A DNA stretch of 64,000 nucleotides from Mycolicibacterium gadium. GTDB lineage: Bacteria; Actinomycetota; Actinomycetes; Mycobacteriales; Mycobacteriaceae. A program made the translations under genes and the position numbers. The stretch is taken from NCBI RefSeq assembly GCF_010728925.1, contig NZ_AP022608.1, positions 744,001-808,000 of the forward strand, in the 5' to 3' direction. The notes beneath the pieces were generated by a model. That model saw only the letters and a list, made by a program, of their open reading frames with translations. It made no database searches and was not told the DNA's origin. Below are positions 26,788 to 35,869 of the stretch, one piece after another; within the stretch, counting starts at the first letter, position 1, and each line of letters starts with the position of its first letter.

Positions 26788-27613
26788 CCCCTTGACCGAC
26801 GACACCCCTGCGCACTCGGCCGAGCCCGATCAGCACGGCCGCCACGAACTGCCGCCGGATGCGCCGTCGCCCGAGATCGGCGAGCTGCATCGCGGTGGGG
26901 TGGTCGGCGTCGCGGCGCGGGGTCGGTCGCAGATCGTGTTCGGTGCGCTCGCTGTGGTGCTGTGCGTGCTGCTCGGGCTGGCGATCATCACCCAGGTGCG
27001 GCAGACCGAATCGGGTGACTCGCTGGAGACCGCCCGCCCCGCCGACCTGCTGGTGCTCCTGGACTCCCTGCAGCAACGCGAGGCGGCGCTGAACACCGAA
27101 GTGACCGACCTGCAGCGCACCCTGACGCAACTGCAGGCCTCCGGCAGCAGCGATCAAGCGGCGATCGAGAACGCGCAGGCCCGGCTGGCCGCCCTGTCGA
27201 TCCTGATCGGCACGGTGCCCGCGACCGGCCCGGGCGTGACGCTGACCATCACCGACGCCACCCCGGGAGTGCCGGCCGAAACGATGCTCGATGTGATCAA
27301 CGAGCTGCGCAACGCCGGGGCCGAAGCGATGGAGATCCGCGGGGGAGGATCGGCGGTGCGCGTCGGCCTGGACACCTGGGTCGTCGGGAGCCCCGGCGCG
27401 CTGGTCGCCGACAGTGTGACGCTCAACCCGCCGTATTCAGTTCTGGCGATTGGTGATCCGCCAACACTGGCTGCGGCGATGAACATTCCCGGCGGCGCAA
27501 AGGACAGCGTCGAGCGGGTCGGCGGCGCGATGGACGTGCAGCAGTCCGACCGAGTGGACATCACCGCCTTGCGGCAACCGAAACCTCGCCAATACGCTCA
27601 GCCAGTCAAGTGA
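26780..27613 (+). CDS. DUF881 membrane-anchored protein (Rv1825-like)
   Basis: A 277-residue protein. It has one membrane span at about 50-75 ([19 protein letters not shown]), a coiled-coil-like stretch ([19 protein letters not shown]), then an extracytoplasmic DUF881 domain ([39 protein letters not shown], read in parts). The GTG start overlaps the small basic protein gene by 8 bases, so translation is coupled. Together with the upstream DUF881 protein it may form a hetero-oligomer in the membrane (inference). Confidence 0.88.
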   Translation: MRDPLTDDTPAHSAEPDQHGRHELPPDAPSPEIGELHRGGVVGVAARGRSQIVFGALAVVLCVLLGLAIITQVRQTESGDSLETARPADLLVLLDSLQQREAALNTEVTDLQRTLTQLQASGSSDQAAIENAQARLAALSILIGTVPATGPGVTLTITDATPGVPAETMLDVINELRNAGAEAMEIRGGGSAVRVGLDTWVVGSPGALVADSVTLNPPYSVLAIGDPPTLAAAMNIPGGAKDSVERVGGAMDVQQSDRVDITALRQPKPRQYAQPVK

Positions 27614-27635
27614 GCCGGAGACAATGAGGAGCGCC

Positions 27636-28031
27636 GTGAGCGAAATCCCAGCCGACCTGCACTACACCGAGGAACACGAGTGGGTGCAGCGCACCGGTGA
27701 CGACACCGTCAGGGTCGGAATCACCGACTACGCGCAGTCCGCGTTGGGCGACGTCGTTTTCGTCCAGCTGCCGGACGTCGGCGCCGACGTGATCGCGGGC
27801 GAGTCGTTCGGCGAGGTGGAGTCCACGAAGTCGGTGTCGGATCTGTACGCGCCGCTCAGCGCGAAAGTGCTTGCGGTGAATGGTGATCTGGAGGGCAATC
27901 CCCAGCTCGTCAACTCCGACCCCTATGGCGCAGGTTGGCTGCTGGACCTGCAGGTCGACTCCGGTGCGCTGGCCGACGGCCTCGGCAAGCTTCTGGACGC
28001 CGACGGCTACCGCGCCACAGTGAGCGAATGA
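27636..28031 (+). CDS. gcvH: Glycine cleavage system H protein
   Basis: A 131-residue lipoyl carrier protein. The lipoylated lysine is K65 in [15 protein letters not shown], and the N-terminal [10 protein letters not shown] is typical. It shuttles the aminomethyl group between the P and T proteins. I chose the GTG at 27636 because GAGGAG precedes it at the right distance and the product then matches the family's N-terminus; an ATG four codons earlier is possible. The P-protein gene is 3.5 kb downstream behind a riboswitch. Confidence 0.95.
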   Translation: MSEIPADLHYTEEHEWVQRTGDDTVRVGITDYAQSALGDVVFVQLPDVGADVIAGESFGEVESTKSVSDLYAPLSAKVLAVNGDLEGNPQLVNSDPYGAGWLLDLQVDSGALADGLGKLLDADGYRATVSE

Positions 28032-28195
28032 CGGGTTGTTAGGGTTCTGCAGACCGGATAACCAACCAGAGGCGGATCCGGCGGTGGTGGACACAACGAC
28101 GTCCGCCTCGCGGTACGGTCGACACAAGACGAACTTTCGGCTGAGGGTTGGCCTGATATCGCCATATCGCCACAGCGGCCAGTGAGGAGCAGCGG

Positions 28196-28675
28196 GTGAC
28201 GGACAAGGACCCGAATTCCGGGGCAGACCAGACGTCTGACGATGTCACCGTGGAAACGACATCAGTCTTCCGCGCGGACTTTCTCAACGAGTTGGACGCC
28301 CCGGCAGCGGCGGGCGCCGAAGGCGCGGTCACGGGGGTCGAGGGCCTGCCCGTCGGTTCTGCCCTGCTGGTCGTCAAGCGCGGGCCCAACGCCGGTTCAC
28401 GATTTCTGCTGGACCAGCCCACCACGTCGGCGGGTCGACATCCCGATAGCGACATTTTCCTCGATGATGTGACGGTGAGCCGTCGTCACGCCGAGTTCAG
28501 GCTCGAAAGCAACGAGTTCCAGGTCGTCGACGTCGGCAGTCTCAACGGCACCTACGTCAACCGGGAGCCCGTGGATTCCGCCGTGCTCGCCAACGGTGAC
28601 GAGGTGCAGATCGGCAAGTTCCGCCTGGTGTTCCTGACCGGGCCCAAGGGTGACGACGACGGTGGCGCCGGCTAA
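28196..28675 (+). CDS. garA: FHA domain regulator GarA
   Basis: A 159-residue protein. The N-terminal tail carries VETTSVF with Thr21 and Thr22, the sites known to be phosphorylated by PknG and PknB respectively in M. tuberculosis GarA. The FHA domain follows (FLLDQPTTSAGRHPDSDIFLDDVTVSRRHAEF in parts, NGTYVN). Unphosphorylated GarA inhibits 2-oxoglutarate dehydrogenase and NAD-glutamate dehydrogenase and activates glutamate synthase. Phosphorylation makes the tail bind its own FHA domain and stops this. The GTG start is conserved in position. Confidence 0.95.
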   Translation: MTDKDPNSGADQTSDDVTVETTSVFRADFLNELDAPAAAGAEGAVTGVEGLPVGSALLVVKRGPNAGSRFLLDQPTTSAGRHPDSDIFLDDVTVSRRHAEFRLESNEFQVVDVGSLNGTYVNREPVDSAVLANGDEVQIGKFRLVFLTGPKGDDDGGAG

Positions 28676-28704
28676 TGGCCGATGAGCGCACTCGCGACGA
28701 GTAA

Positions 28705-29445
28705 ATGAGTCAGCCCGACACCCCCGCTCTGACTGGGATGTCGATCGGAGCGGTCCTCGATCTGCTGCGACCGGACTTCCCGGACGTGACCATCTCCAAG
28801 ATCAGGTTCTTGGAGGCCGAAGGACTGGTCACGCCGGAGCGCACGGCATCGGGCTACCGGCGGTTCACCGCCTACGACTGCGCCCGTCTGCGGTTCGTCC
28901 TGACCGCCCAGCGCGACCAGTACCTGCCCTTGAAAGTCATCAAGGCGCAGCTGGACGCCCACCCCGACGGCGAGTTGCCGCACGCCGGATCCGCTTACGC
29001 GGTACCGCGTTTGGTGCCGGTATCGGGCGACGATCCAGACTCCAGCGCCGGAGTATCAGGCGTCGCGCCGACGCAGGTACGGCTGTCACGCGAAGATTTG
29101 CTGAACCGCTCTGGCGTCGATGACGAACTCCTCACCGCACTGGTCAAGGCGGGCGTGATCACTCCCGGCCGGGCCGGCTTCTTCGACGAGCACTCCGTGA
29201 CGATCGCCCAGTGCGCCCGCGCGCTGGCGGAGTACGGCGTCGAAGCGCGCCACCTGCGCGCGTTCCGATCGGCGGCCGACCGTCAGTCCGACCTGATCGC
29301 ACAGATCGCGGGGCCGGTGGTCAAGGCGGGTAAGGCAGGTGCCAGGGACCGCGCCGACGATCTGGCGCGTGAAGTGGCGGCGCTCGCCATCACGCTGCAC
29401 ACGTCATTGATCAAGTCGGCGGTGCGCGACGTTCTTGATCGCTGA
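28705..29445 (+). CDS. ftsR: MerR-like regulator FtsR (Rv1828)
   Basis: A 246-residue protein. An N-terminal winged helix-turn-helix ([38 protein letters not shown] in parts) and a conserved helical C-terminal domain ([26 protein letters not shown]) match the Rv1828/FtsR family. The corynebacterial orthologue activates ftsZ. It sits between garA and the nuclease gene as in M. tuberculosis. ATG start at 28705. Confidence 0.9.
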   Translation: MSQPDTPALTGMSIGAVLDLLRPDFPDVTISKIRFLEAEGLVTPERTASGYRRFTAYDCARLRFVLTAQRDQYLPLKVIKAQLDAHPDGELPHAGSAYAVPRLVPVSGDDPDSSAGVSGVAPTQVRLSREDLLNRSGVDDELLTALVKAGVITPGRAGFFDEHSVTIAQCARALAEYGVEARHLRAFRSAADRQSDLIAQIAGPVVKAGKAGARDRADDLAREVAALAITLHTSLIKSAVRDVLDR

Positions 29446-29493
29446 GGATTAGACTCAAATTTTGCAGGCTATCGGCGCGAAGGGCGGACACAG

Positions 29494-29988
29494 ATGGGTG
29501 AGGTTCGTGTGGTCGGCATTCGCGTGGAGCAGCCCCAGAATCAGCCAGTGCTGCTGCTGCGCGAGTCCAACGGCGACCGCTACTTGCCGATTTGGATAGG
29601 TCAGTCGGAGGCCGCGGCCATCGCACTCGAGCAGCAGGGCGTCGAACCGGCGCGACCGCTGACCCATGACTTGATCAGAGATGTCATTGGGGCCCTTGGC
29701 CATTCGCTCAAGGAAGTGCGCATCGTCGACCTGCAAGAGGGCACCTTCTACGCAGACCTGATCTTCGATCGGGACATCAAGGTGTCGGCGCGGCCGTCGG
29801 ATTCCGTGGCGATCGCACTGCGGGTCGGGGTGCCGATCTACGTCGAAGAGGCGGTGCTCGCCGAGGCCGGCCTGCTGATTCCCGATGAGAACGACGACGA
29901 AGCCACCGGTGCGGTGCGTGAGGACGAGGTCGAGAAGTTCAAGGAGTTTCTCGACAGCGTGTCGCCCGACGACTTCAAGGCCACCTAG
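29494..29988 (+). CDS. Bifunctional nuclease domain protein (DUF151, Rv1829)
   Basis: A 164-residue protein of the BFN/DUF151 family. It has the core YLPIWIGQSEAAAIALEQQGV, then LTHDLIRDVIGALGHSLKEVRIVDL and RPSDSVAIALRVGVPIYV, with an acidic tail. Family members have been reported with DNase/RNase activity, but the physiological role is unclear. It lies between two MerR-type genes, in the order conserved across mycobacteria. Confidence 0.9.
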   Translation: MGEVRVVGIRVEQPQNQPVLLLRESNGDRYLPIWIGQSEAAAIALEQQGVEPARPLTHDLIRDVIGALGHSLKEVRIVDLQEGTFYADLIFDRDIKVSARPSDSVAIALRVGVPIYVEEAVLAEAGLLIPDENDDEATGAVREDEVEKFKEFLDSVSPDDFKAT

Positions 29989-30229
29989 CGTTTCGGGGAC
30001 GCCTTGCGCGGGCCTTTCAGTGAGCTTTGTCACGGAAGAGTCTCGTAGTCCTCGACACGCGGCGCGGGTTTCCTCAAACCGTTAATCGGGCAGCCATACT
30101 TTGGTGGTCGGACCTGCTGATGGGCAGTCGCGGGCCCGGCGGAAGCGTATGCTCGACACATTCGGGCTTGGGCAAACGTGCTGCCATGCAGGTCACAGAC
30201 GCGAGTTCGACCGGCGAGAGGATTCGAAA

Positions 30230-30853
30230 GTGGGAGACACGCCACGTCAAGAGGAGTTCGATCTGTCCTCGACCAGCGGTCCCGCCGAATCGGGAATCAC
30301 CGTTACCAGCGCACCCGTCCAGGGGGGTCTTTTCCCCGATGACTCGGTTCCCGACGAGCTCGTCGGATACCGCGGTCCCAGCGCATGTCAGATTGCCGGC
30401 ATCACGTACCGGCAGCTGGACTACTGGGCCAGGACGTCGCTGGTGGTGCCGTCCATCCGCAGCGCTGCCGGTTCGGGTAGCCAACGGCTCTATTCGTTCA
30501 AAGACATCTTGGTCCTCAAGATCGTCAAGCGGCTGCTGGACACCGGGATCTCGCTGCACAACATCCGGGTCGCCGTCGACCACCTGCGTCAGCGCGGTGT
30601 TCGGGATCTGGCCAACATCACGCTGTTCTCCGACGGCACCACGGTTTACGAGTGCACCTCGGCAGAAGAGGTGGTCGACTTGTTGCAGGGTGGCCAGGGC
30701 GTCTTCGGCATTGCGGTGTCCGGCGCGATGCGCGAGCTGACCGGCGCCATCGCCGACTTCCCAGGTGAGCGGGCAGACGGCGGCGAGTCCATCGCCGCAC
30801 CCGAGGACGAACTGGCGTCACGGCGCAAGCACCGCGACCGCAAGATCGGCTGA
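30230..30853 (+). CDS. MerR family regulator (Rv1830, ResR)
   Basis: A 207-residue protein. A disordered N-terminus is followed by a MerR-type winged helix (ACQIAGITYRQLDYWARTSLVVPSIRSAAGSGSQRLYSFKDIL in parts) and a dimerisation region. M. tuberculosis Rv1830, recently termed ResR, affects growth recovery after antibiotic exposure. The GTG at 30230 starts the product at MGDTPRQEEF; longer frames run into the 241-base upstream gap. It immediately precedes the glycine riboswitch. Confidence 0.88.
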   Translation: MGDTPRQEEFDLSSTSGPAESGITVTSAPVQGGLFPDDSVPDELVGYRGPSACQIAGITYRQLDYWARTSLVVPSIRSAAGSGSQRLYSFKDILVLKIVKRLLDTGISLHNIRVAVDHLRQRGVRDLANITLFSDGTTVYECTSAEEVVDLLQGGQGVFGIAVSGAMRELTGAIADFPGERADGGESIAAPEDELASRRKHRDRKIG

Positions 30854-30903
30854 CTTTCTCTCGAGTACCCGCAGTCTCGGCGTGGGTATGAGCCCCGTCC
30901 CGG

Positions 30904-30909
30904 TAAACT
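30904..30909 (+). promoter_or_regulatory. -10 element of the glycine riboswitch-gcvP transcript
   Basis: TAAACT matches the mycobacterial -10 consensus TANNNT and lies about 20 bases before the first aptamer stem. No convincing -35 is visible, which is common in mycobacterial promoters. Confidence 0.45.
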
Positions 30910-30925
30910 CGTGAGCGCATCGCCC

Positions 30926-31014
30926 TTGTGCGGGAGAGTTCCGTAGCTGCCAGCCACGGACGCCGAAGGAGCAACACCTCTCCGTCAACCTCTCAGGCAC
31001 CCAGGACCGCACAT
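30926..31014 (+). ncRNA. Glycine riboswitch, aptamer 1
   Basis: GTGCGG at 30928-30933 pairs with CCGCAC at 31007-31012 to close the aptamer. Inside are the class signatures CGCCGAAGGAGCAA and CTCTCAGGCA. With the following second aptamer it forms the classic tandem glycine-binding arrangement in the leader of gcvP, switching on glycine breakdown when glycine is abundant. Confidence 0.92.
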
Positions 31015-31023
31015 GGCCCCGAT

Positions 31024-31126
31024 GCCTCTGGAAAGCGGTAGGTCCACGCCTACCCGCCCATGGGGAAAGGCATTTCCCGCGTTCAGCGCGGGTCGCCGAA
31101 TCTCTCAGGCACCGACGACAGAGGGA
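31024..31126 (+). ncRNA. Glycine riboswitch, aptamer 2
   Basis: The closing stem is CCTCTG at 31025-31030 with CAGAGG at 31119-31124. The conserved GCCGAATCTCTCAGGCACC block lies at about 31095-31113. About 9 bases separate it from aptamer 1. The expression platform must lie in the roughly 50 bases before the gcvP start. Because no terminator hairpin with a U-run is evident, control may be at translation initiation. Confidence 0.92.
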
Positions 31127-31174
31127 GAGGAACCCAACGGTTCGTCAACCCTCACGCGTCTGGAGCAAACGCAG

Positions 31175-34018
31175 GTGTCCGACTCCGAGAACTTCGCCTT
31201 CGCCGCACGTCACATCGGACCTGATGCTGACGCCGTTGCCACCATGCTCGCGACCATCGGCGTGGGCTCGTTGGACGAACTCGCCAAGAAGGCGCTGCCG
31301 GCCGGCATTCTCGACTCGCTGGATACAGCCCAGGTGGCACCGGGACTGGATCAGCTGCCGCCGGCCGCCACCGAGGACGAAGCGCTGGCAGAACTGCGCG
31401 CGCTCGCCGATACCAACACCGTCGCGGTGTCGATGATCGGGCAGGGCTACTTCGACACCCTCACGCCACCGGTGTTGCGCCGCAACATACTTGAGAACCC
31501 AGCGTGGTACACCGCCTACACGCCTTACCAGCCGGAGATCAGCCAGGGCCGGCTCGAAGCGCTGCTGAACTTCCAGACCATGGTCTGCGACCTCACCGGA
31601 CTCGAGGTCGCCAACGCCTCGATGCTCGACGAGGGCACCGCGGCCGCCGAGGCGATGACCCTGATGCACCGCGCGGTCCGCGGATCGTCGAACCGGCTGG
31701 TCGTCGACGTCGACGTGTACCGGCAGACCGCCGCCGTATTGGCCACCCGTGCCGAGCCGCTTGGCATCGAGATCGTGCAGGCCGACCTCACGCAGGGCCT
31801 GCCGGAGGGTGCGTTCTTCGGAGTCATCGCGCAGCTGCCGGGGGCCAGCGGCGCGATCGTCGACTGGAGCGAGATGGTGACACAGGCGCATGACCGCGGC
31901 GCGCTCGTCGCCGTCGGCGCCGACCTACTCGCCATGACGCTCACCACACCGCCCGGTGAAATCGGAGCCGATGTCGCCTTCGGCACCACCCAGAGATTCG
32001 GTGTCCCAATGGGATTCGGCGGACCGCACGCAGGGTATCTCGCAGTGCACGCCAAGCACGCCAGGCAACTTCCCGGCCGCCTGGTCGGAGTCTCGCTCGA
32101 CGTCGACGGCGCACCGGCGTACCGGTTGGCGCTGCAGACCCGCGAACAGCACATCCGGCGCGACAAGGCCACCAGCAACATCTGCACTGCACAGGTGCTG
32201 CTCGCGGTGATCGCGGCGATGTACGCGAGCTATCACGGCGCGGACGGATTGTCGGCGATCGCGCGGCGGGTGCACGGGCGTGCCCGCGCGATCGCCGCGG
32301 GGTTGACCGCTGGCGGTGTGGAGGTCGTACACCGCGCGTTCTTCGACACCGTGCTCGCGCGGGTTCCCGGCAGGGCGGCGGAGATCCGCGACGCCGCGAA
32401 GGCCCACGGTGTCAACGTCTGGTTGGTCGACGACGACCACGTGTCGGTGTCCTGCGACGAGGCCACCACCACGCAACACGTCGACGCCGTGCTGTCGGCT
32501 TTCGGAGCCGCGGCCGGTCGCGCGTTCGAGGGACCGGACATCGCGACCCGCACCTCGGAGTTCCTGACCCATCCCGCGTTCACGAAGTATCGCACCGAGA
32601 CGGAAATGATGCGATATCTGCGGTCGCTGGCTGACAAGGATATTGCGTTGGACCGCAGCATGATTCCGCTGGGATCGTGCACGATGAAGCTGAACGCGGC
32701 CGCGGAGATGGAGCCCATCACGTGGCCGGAGTTCGCGCGCCAGCATCCGTTCGCCCCGCTATCGGACGCACCCGGGCTGCGAAAGCTGATCGCCGACCTC
32801 GAGACGTGGTTGGTCGCGATCACCGGCTACGACGCGGTGTCTTTGCAGCCCAATGCCGGATCGCAGGGAGAGTACGCCGGACTGCTGGCGATCCAGGCGT
32901 ATCACGCCGAGCGCGGCCAACCCGACCGTGACGTGTGCCTCATCCCGTCGAGCGCGCACGGCACCAATGCCGCATCGGCGGCGCTCGTGGGGATGCGGGT
33001 CGTCGTGGTGGCGTGCCGGGCGAACGGCGACGTCGACCTCGATGATCTGCGCGCGAAGGTGAACGAACATGCGGATCGGTTGTCCGCGTTGATGATCACC
33101 TATCCGTCGACGCACGGTGTGTTCGAGCACGACATCGCCGACATCTGCGCCGCCGTGCACGACGCCGGCGGTCAGGTGTACGTCGACGGCGCCAACCTGA
33201 ACGCGCTCGTCGGCCTCGCTCGGCCCGGCCGGTTCGGTGGCGACGTCAGCCACCTCAATCTGCACAAGACATTCTGCATTCCGCACGGCGGCGGGGGCCC
33301 AGGCGTCGGACCGGTCGCGGTGCGCTCCCACCTGGCCAAGTACCTGCCCGGCCATCCGTTGGCCGACGAACTACCGGACAAATATGCGGTGTCCGCTGCG
33401 CCGTATGGTTCGGCGTCGATCCTGCCGATCAGCTGGGCCTATATCCGGATGATGGGCGCCGGCGGTCTCCGTGCCGCGTCGCTGACCGCGATCGCTTCGG
33501 CCAACTACATCGCCCGTCGACTCGGCGAGCATTACCCCGTCCTCTACACCGGCGAGAACGGCATGGTCGCGCACGAGTGCATCCTCGATCTGCGAACCAT
33601 CACCAAGGAGACGGGCGTCACCGTCGACGATGTGGCGAAACGGCTGGCGGACTACGGCTTCCACGCACCGACTATGAGCTTCCCGGTGGCGGGAACATTG
33701 ATGGTCGAGCCGACGGAAAGCGAGAGCCTGGCCGAGGTCGACGCGTTCTGCGAGGCGATGATCGCGATCCGTGGCGAGATCGATGCCGTCGCCGTCGGCA
33801 CCTGGCCGGTGGACGACAACCCGATGCGCGGTGCGCCACACACCGCAGAATGCCTGTTGGTGTCCGACTGGGACCATCCCTACACCCGGGAGCAGGCGGC
33901 CTACCCGCTGGGCAAGAACTACCGCCCGAAGGTGTGGCCGCCGGTACGTCGCATCGACGGCGCGTACGGCGACCGCAACCTCATGTGCTCATGCCCGCCG
34001 GTGGAGGCGTTCGCCTAG
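31175..34018 (+). CDS. gcvP: Glycine dehydrogenase (decarboxylating), P protein
   Basis: A 947-residue PLP enzyme in the normal one-chain form. The first half carries [19 protein letters not shown] substrate-site residues, and the PLP lysine is in the second half ([21 protein letters not shown] in parts). It decarboxylates glycine and passes the aminomethyl group to GcvH. I chose the GTG at 31175 because the product then begins at [16 protein letters not shown], the family N-terminus. The open frame further upstream passes through the riboswitch and is not coding. M. tuberculosis calls the gene gcvB. Confidence 0.96.
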   Translation: MSDSENFAFAARHIGPDADAVATMLATIGVGSLDELAKKALPAGILDSLDTAQVAPGLDQLPPAATEDEALAELRALADTNTVAVSMIGQGYFDTLTPPVLRRNILENPAWYTAYTPYQPEISQGRLEALLNFQTMVCDLTGLEVANASMLDEGTAAAEAMTLMHRAVRGSSNRLVVDVDVYRQTAAVLATRAEPLGIEIVQADLTQGLPEGAFFGVIAQLPGASGAIVDWSEMVTQAHDRGALVAVGADLLAMTLTTPPGEIGADVAFGTTQRFGVPMGFGGPHAGYLAVHAKHARQLPGRLVGVSLDVDGAPAYRLALQTREQHIRRDKATSNICTAQVLLAVIAAMYASYHGADGLSAIARRVHGRARAIAAGLTAGGVEVVHRAFFDTVLARVPGRAAEIRDAAKAHGVNVWLVDDDHVSVSCDEATTTQHVDAVLSAFGAAAGRAFEGPDIATRTSEFLTHPAFTKYRTETEMMRYLRSLADKDIALDRSMIPLGSCTMKLNAAAEMEPITWPEFARQHPFAPLSDAPGLRKLIADLETWLVAITGYDAVSLQPNAGSQGEYAGLLAIQAYHAERGQPDRDVCLIPSSAHGTNAASAALVGMRVVVVACRANGDVDLDDLRAKVNEHADRLSALMITYPSTHGVFEHDIADICAAVHDAGGQVYVDGANLNALVGLARPGRFGGDVSHLNLHKTFCIPHGGGGPGVGPVAVRSHLAKYLPGHPLADELPDKYAVSAAPYGSASILPISWAYIRMMGAGGLRAASLTAIASANYIARRLGEHYPVLYTGENGMVAHECILDLRTITKETGVTVDDVAKRLADYGFHAPTMSFPVAGTLMVEPTESESLAEVDAFCEAMIAIRGEIDAVAVGTWPVDDNPMRGAPHTAECLLVSDWDHPYTREQAAYPLGKNYRPKVWPPVRRIDGAYGDRNLMCSCPPVEAFA

Positions 34019-34097
34019 CTGGCACTTGGCCGCGTGTGGGACTGATGCACGCCCGCCGCGCGAACAGTGTGCGGGTAACCCACGTTCGCCCGGCGCG

Positions 34098-34982
34098 TCA
34101 GGTGAAGCGGTCGATGATCGCCTCGGCGATCTGCCCCGGTGCGTCCTCCTGCATGAAGTGGTTGGCCTCGGCCAACTCCACGACGACGTGATCGGGGAAT
34201 GCCTCGCGCATGCGCGGAAGGTTCGGTCCGGGCCGGAACGCGAAATCCTTCATGCCCCAGACGAACAGCGCCGGTTTCGATCCGAGTTTGGCGGGCACGT
34301 CGCGGCTGAGCCTTTCGAGCAGCGGACGGGCCGCCAGGATCTCCTTCGGCATGCGCGCCACCCCGGCACGATCCTTTGGCGTCGGCTGGACCCCGCGGTA
34401 GTGCTCCATCACCGCGTCGTCCAATGATGTGCTCGTGCCCGCCGGAATCAGCCGCTCCACGAAGAAGTTCTGCTTGGTGATCGCCCACTGCATCGGCGGA
34501 GAGCCCATCACCAGGCTGAAAATTTTCGTGGACAACTCGGAGGTGGGCCAGAACCAGGTGTTGCCGAGCACGACACCGCGCACCCGATCGGCGCGGTCGG
34601 TGCCGACGGCCATGCTGATCGGTCCGCCCCAGTCCTGGCCCATGCTCAGATACTGATCGAGTTCGAGGTGGTCGACGAGCTCACCCATCACGGAAGCGTG
34701 CTCGTCGATTCGATACGTGAACTTCGACGGGCGCTCGGAGAGCCCGAAGCCGAGGTAGTCGGGCGCGATGCACCGGAACCGATCGCGCAGCCCGGCGATG
34801 ATGTTGCGGTAGAGGAAACTCCATGTCGGATTGCCGTGAAAGAACACGATCACCGGACCGGCGCCTTCATCGATGTAGTGCACCCGGCCGCGTGAACTGT
34901 CGAACCATCGCGGAGAGAACGGGTACAGCTCAGGGTCAGGTGTGAACTCGCTCGGCAATTTCGATCCCTCCGCAGACGTCAT
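34098..34982 (-). CDS. Haloalkane dehalogenase-like alpha/beta hydrolase (Rv1833c)
   Basis: A 294-residue alpha/beta-hydrolase. The HGNPTWSFLYRNI oxyanion/halide loop and the nucleophile aspartate in GQDWGGP (Asp followed by Trp) are the marks of haloalkane dehalogenases rather than esterases. The catalytic His is in EANHFMQED near the C-terminus. It hydrolyses carbon-halogen bonds in family members; the natural substrate is unknown. Its ATG at 34982 is only about 18 bases from the start of the divergent hydrolase. Confidence 0.88.
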   Translation of the reverse strand: MTSAEGSKLPSEFTPDPELYPFSPRWFDSSRGRVHYIDEGAGPVIVFFHGNPTWSFLYRNIIAGLRDRFRCIAPDYLGFGLSERPSKFTYRIDEHASVMGELVDHLELDQYLSMGQDWGGPISMAVGTDRADRVRGVVLGNTWFWPTSELSTKIFSLVMGSPPMQWAITKQNFFVERLIPAGTSTSLDDAVMEHYRGVQPTPKDRAGVARMPKEILAARPLLERLSRDVPAKLGSKPALFVWGMKDFAFRPGPNLPRMREAFPDHVVVELAEANHFMQEDAPGQIAEAIIDRFT

Positions 34983-34999
34983 TGATTACGGTTCGTCAG

Positions 35000-35869
35000 G
35001 TGTTACCCCCCAGCGTGACAGAGTGGCGCGACGGCGGCAGCTCGATGAACACGCCCGCCGGTCGGGTGTTCGTCCGCTCGGCGCCGGGCGAGGGCCCGAC
35101 CATCCTGCTGCTGCACGGCTACCCGTCGAGTTCCTACGACTACCACCGGGTGGTGCCGCACCTGGGTGACCGGGCCTGGGTGACGCTGGACTTCCTCGGC
35201 TTCGGACTGTCGGACAAGCCGCGTCCGCACAGCTACAGCCTGCTCGAGCAGGCTGACATCGTGCAGACCGTGGTCGGGGAGACCACCTCGGGGCCGGTGG
35301 AGTTGATAGCGCACGACATGGGCACCTCGGTGGCCACCGAACTGCTGGCGCGAGATCTGCAGGGGCAGTTGCCGTTCGACTTGCAACGCGCCGTGATCGG
35401 CAACGGCAGCGTGATCCTGCACCGGGCCAGCCTGCGCCCGGCCCAGAAGCTGCTTCGCGGTCCGTTTGGTCCGATCCTGAGCCGGCTTTCCAACGCATCG
35501 TCGTTCCAGCGCGCCTTCGGCAGGTTGTTCAGCGCCGACCATCCGATGAGCGAACAAGAGGCGCAGGCGCAGTGGGCGCTGTGGTCGGCCAACGACGGGC
35601 ACCGCATCGCACATCTGTTGATCGCGTATCTCGACGAGCGGGTGAAGTACGCGTCGCGGTGGCACGGCGCCGTGCGGGACTGGCCCAAACCGTTGAGCTT
35701 CGTCTGGGCACTCGACGACCCAGTCGCGACGGCGAATGTGCTCGACGGGTTACGCGAGCTGCGCCCCGCCGCTCCCGTAATCGAGCTTCGCGGTGTCGGC
35801 CACTACCCGCAGGTGGAGGTGCCGGAGGAGTTCACCCGGGCCGCGCTGAGCCTGCTGGCCGCGCATTAG
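35000..35869 (+). CDS. lipZ: Alpha/beta hydrolase (Rv1834/LipZ-like)
   Basis: A 289-residue alpha/beta-hydrolase. It has the HGYPSSSYDY oxyanion loop, and a nucleophile elbow AHDMGTSVA with Asp in the serine position, so it is closer to epoxide hydrolase or dehalogenase-type enzymes than to lipases. The catalytic His is in GVGHYPQVEVPEEF. I start at the GTG at 35000; a TTG at 34982 and a GTG at 35015 are alternatives. M. tuberculosis names the syntenic gene lipZ although lipase activity is not obvious from the residues. Confidence 0.83.
   Translation: MLPPSVTEWRDGGSSMNTPAGRVFVRSAPGEGPTILLLHGYPSSSYDYHRVVPHLGDRAWVTLDFLGFGLSDKPRPHSYSLLEQADIVQTVVGETTSGPVELIAHDMGTSVATELLARDLQGQLPFDLQRAVIGNGSVILHRASLRPAQKLLRGPFGPILSRLSNASSFQRAFGRLFSADHPMSEQEAQAQWALWSANDGHRIAHLLIAYLDERVKYASRWHGAVRDWPKPLSFVWALDDPVATANVLDGLRELRPAAPVIELRGVGHYPQVEVPEEFTRAALSLLAAH

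Noticed and set aside
31013-31174. gcvP starting at the ATG at 31013
   Set aside because: That segment is the riboswitch. The protein family begins at the residues encoded from 31175.
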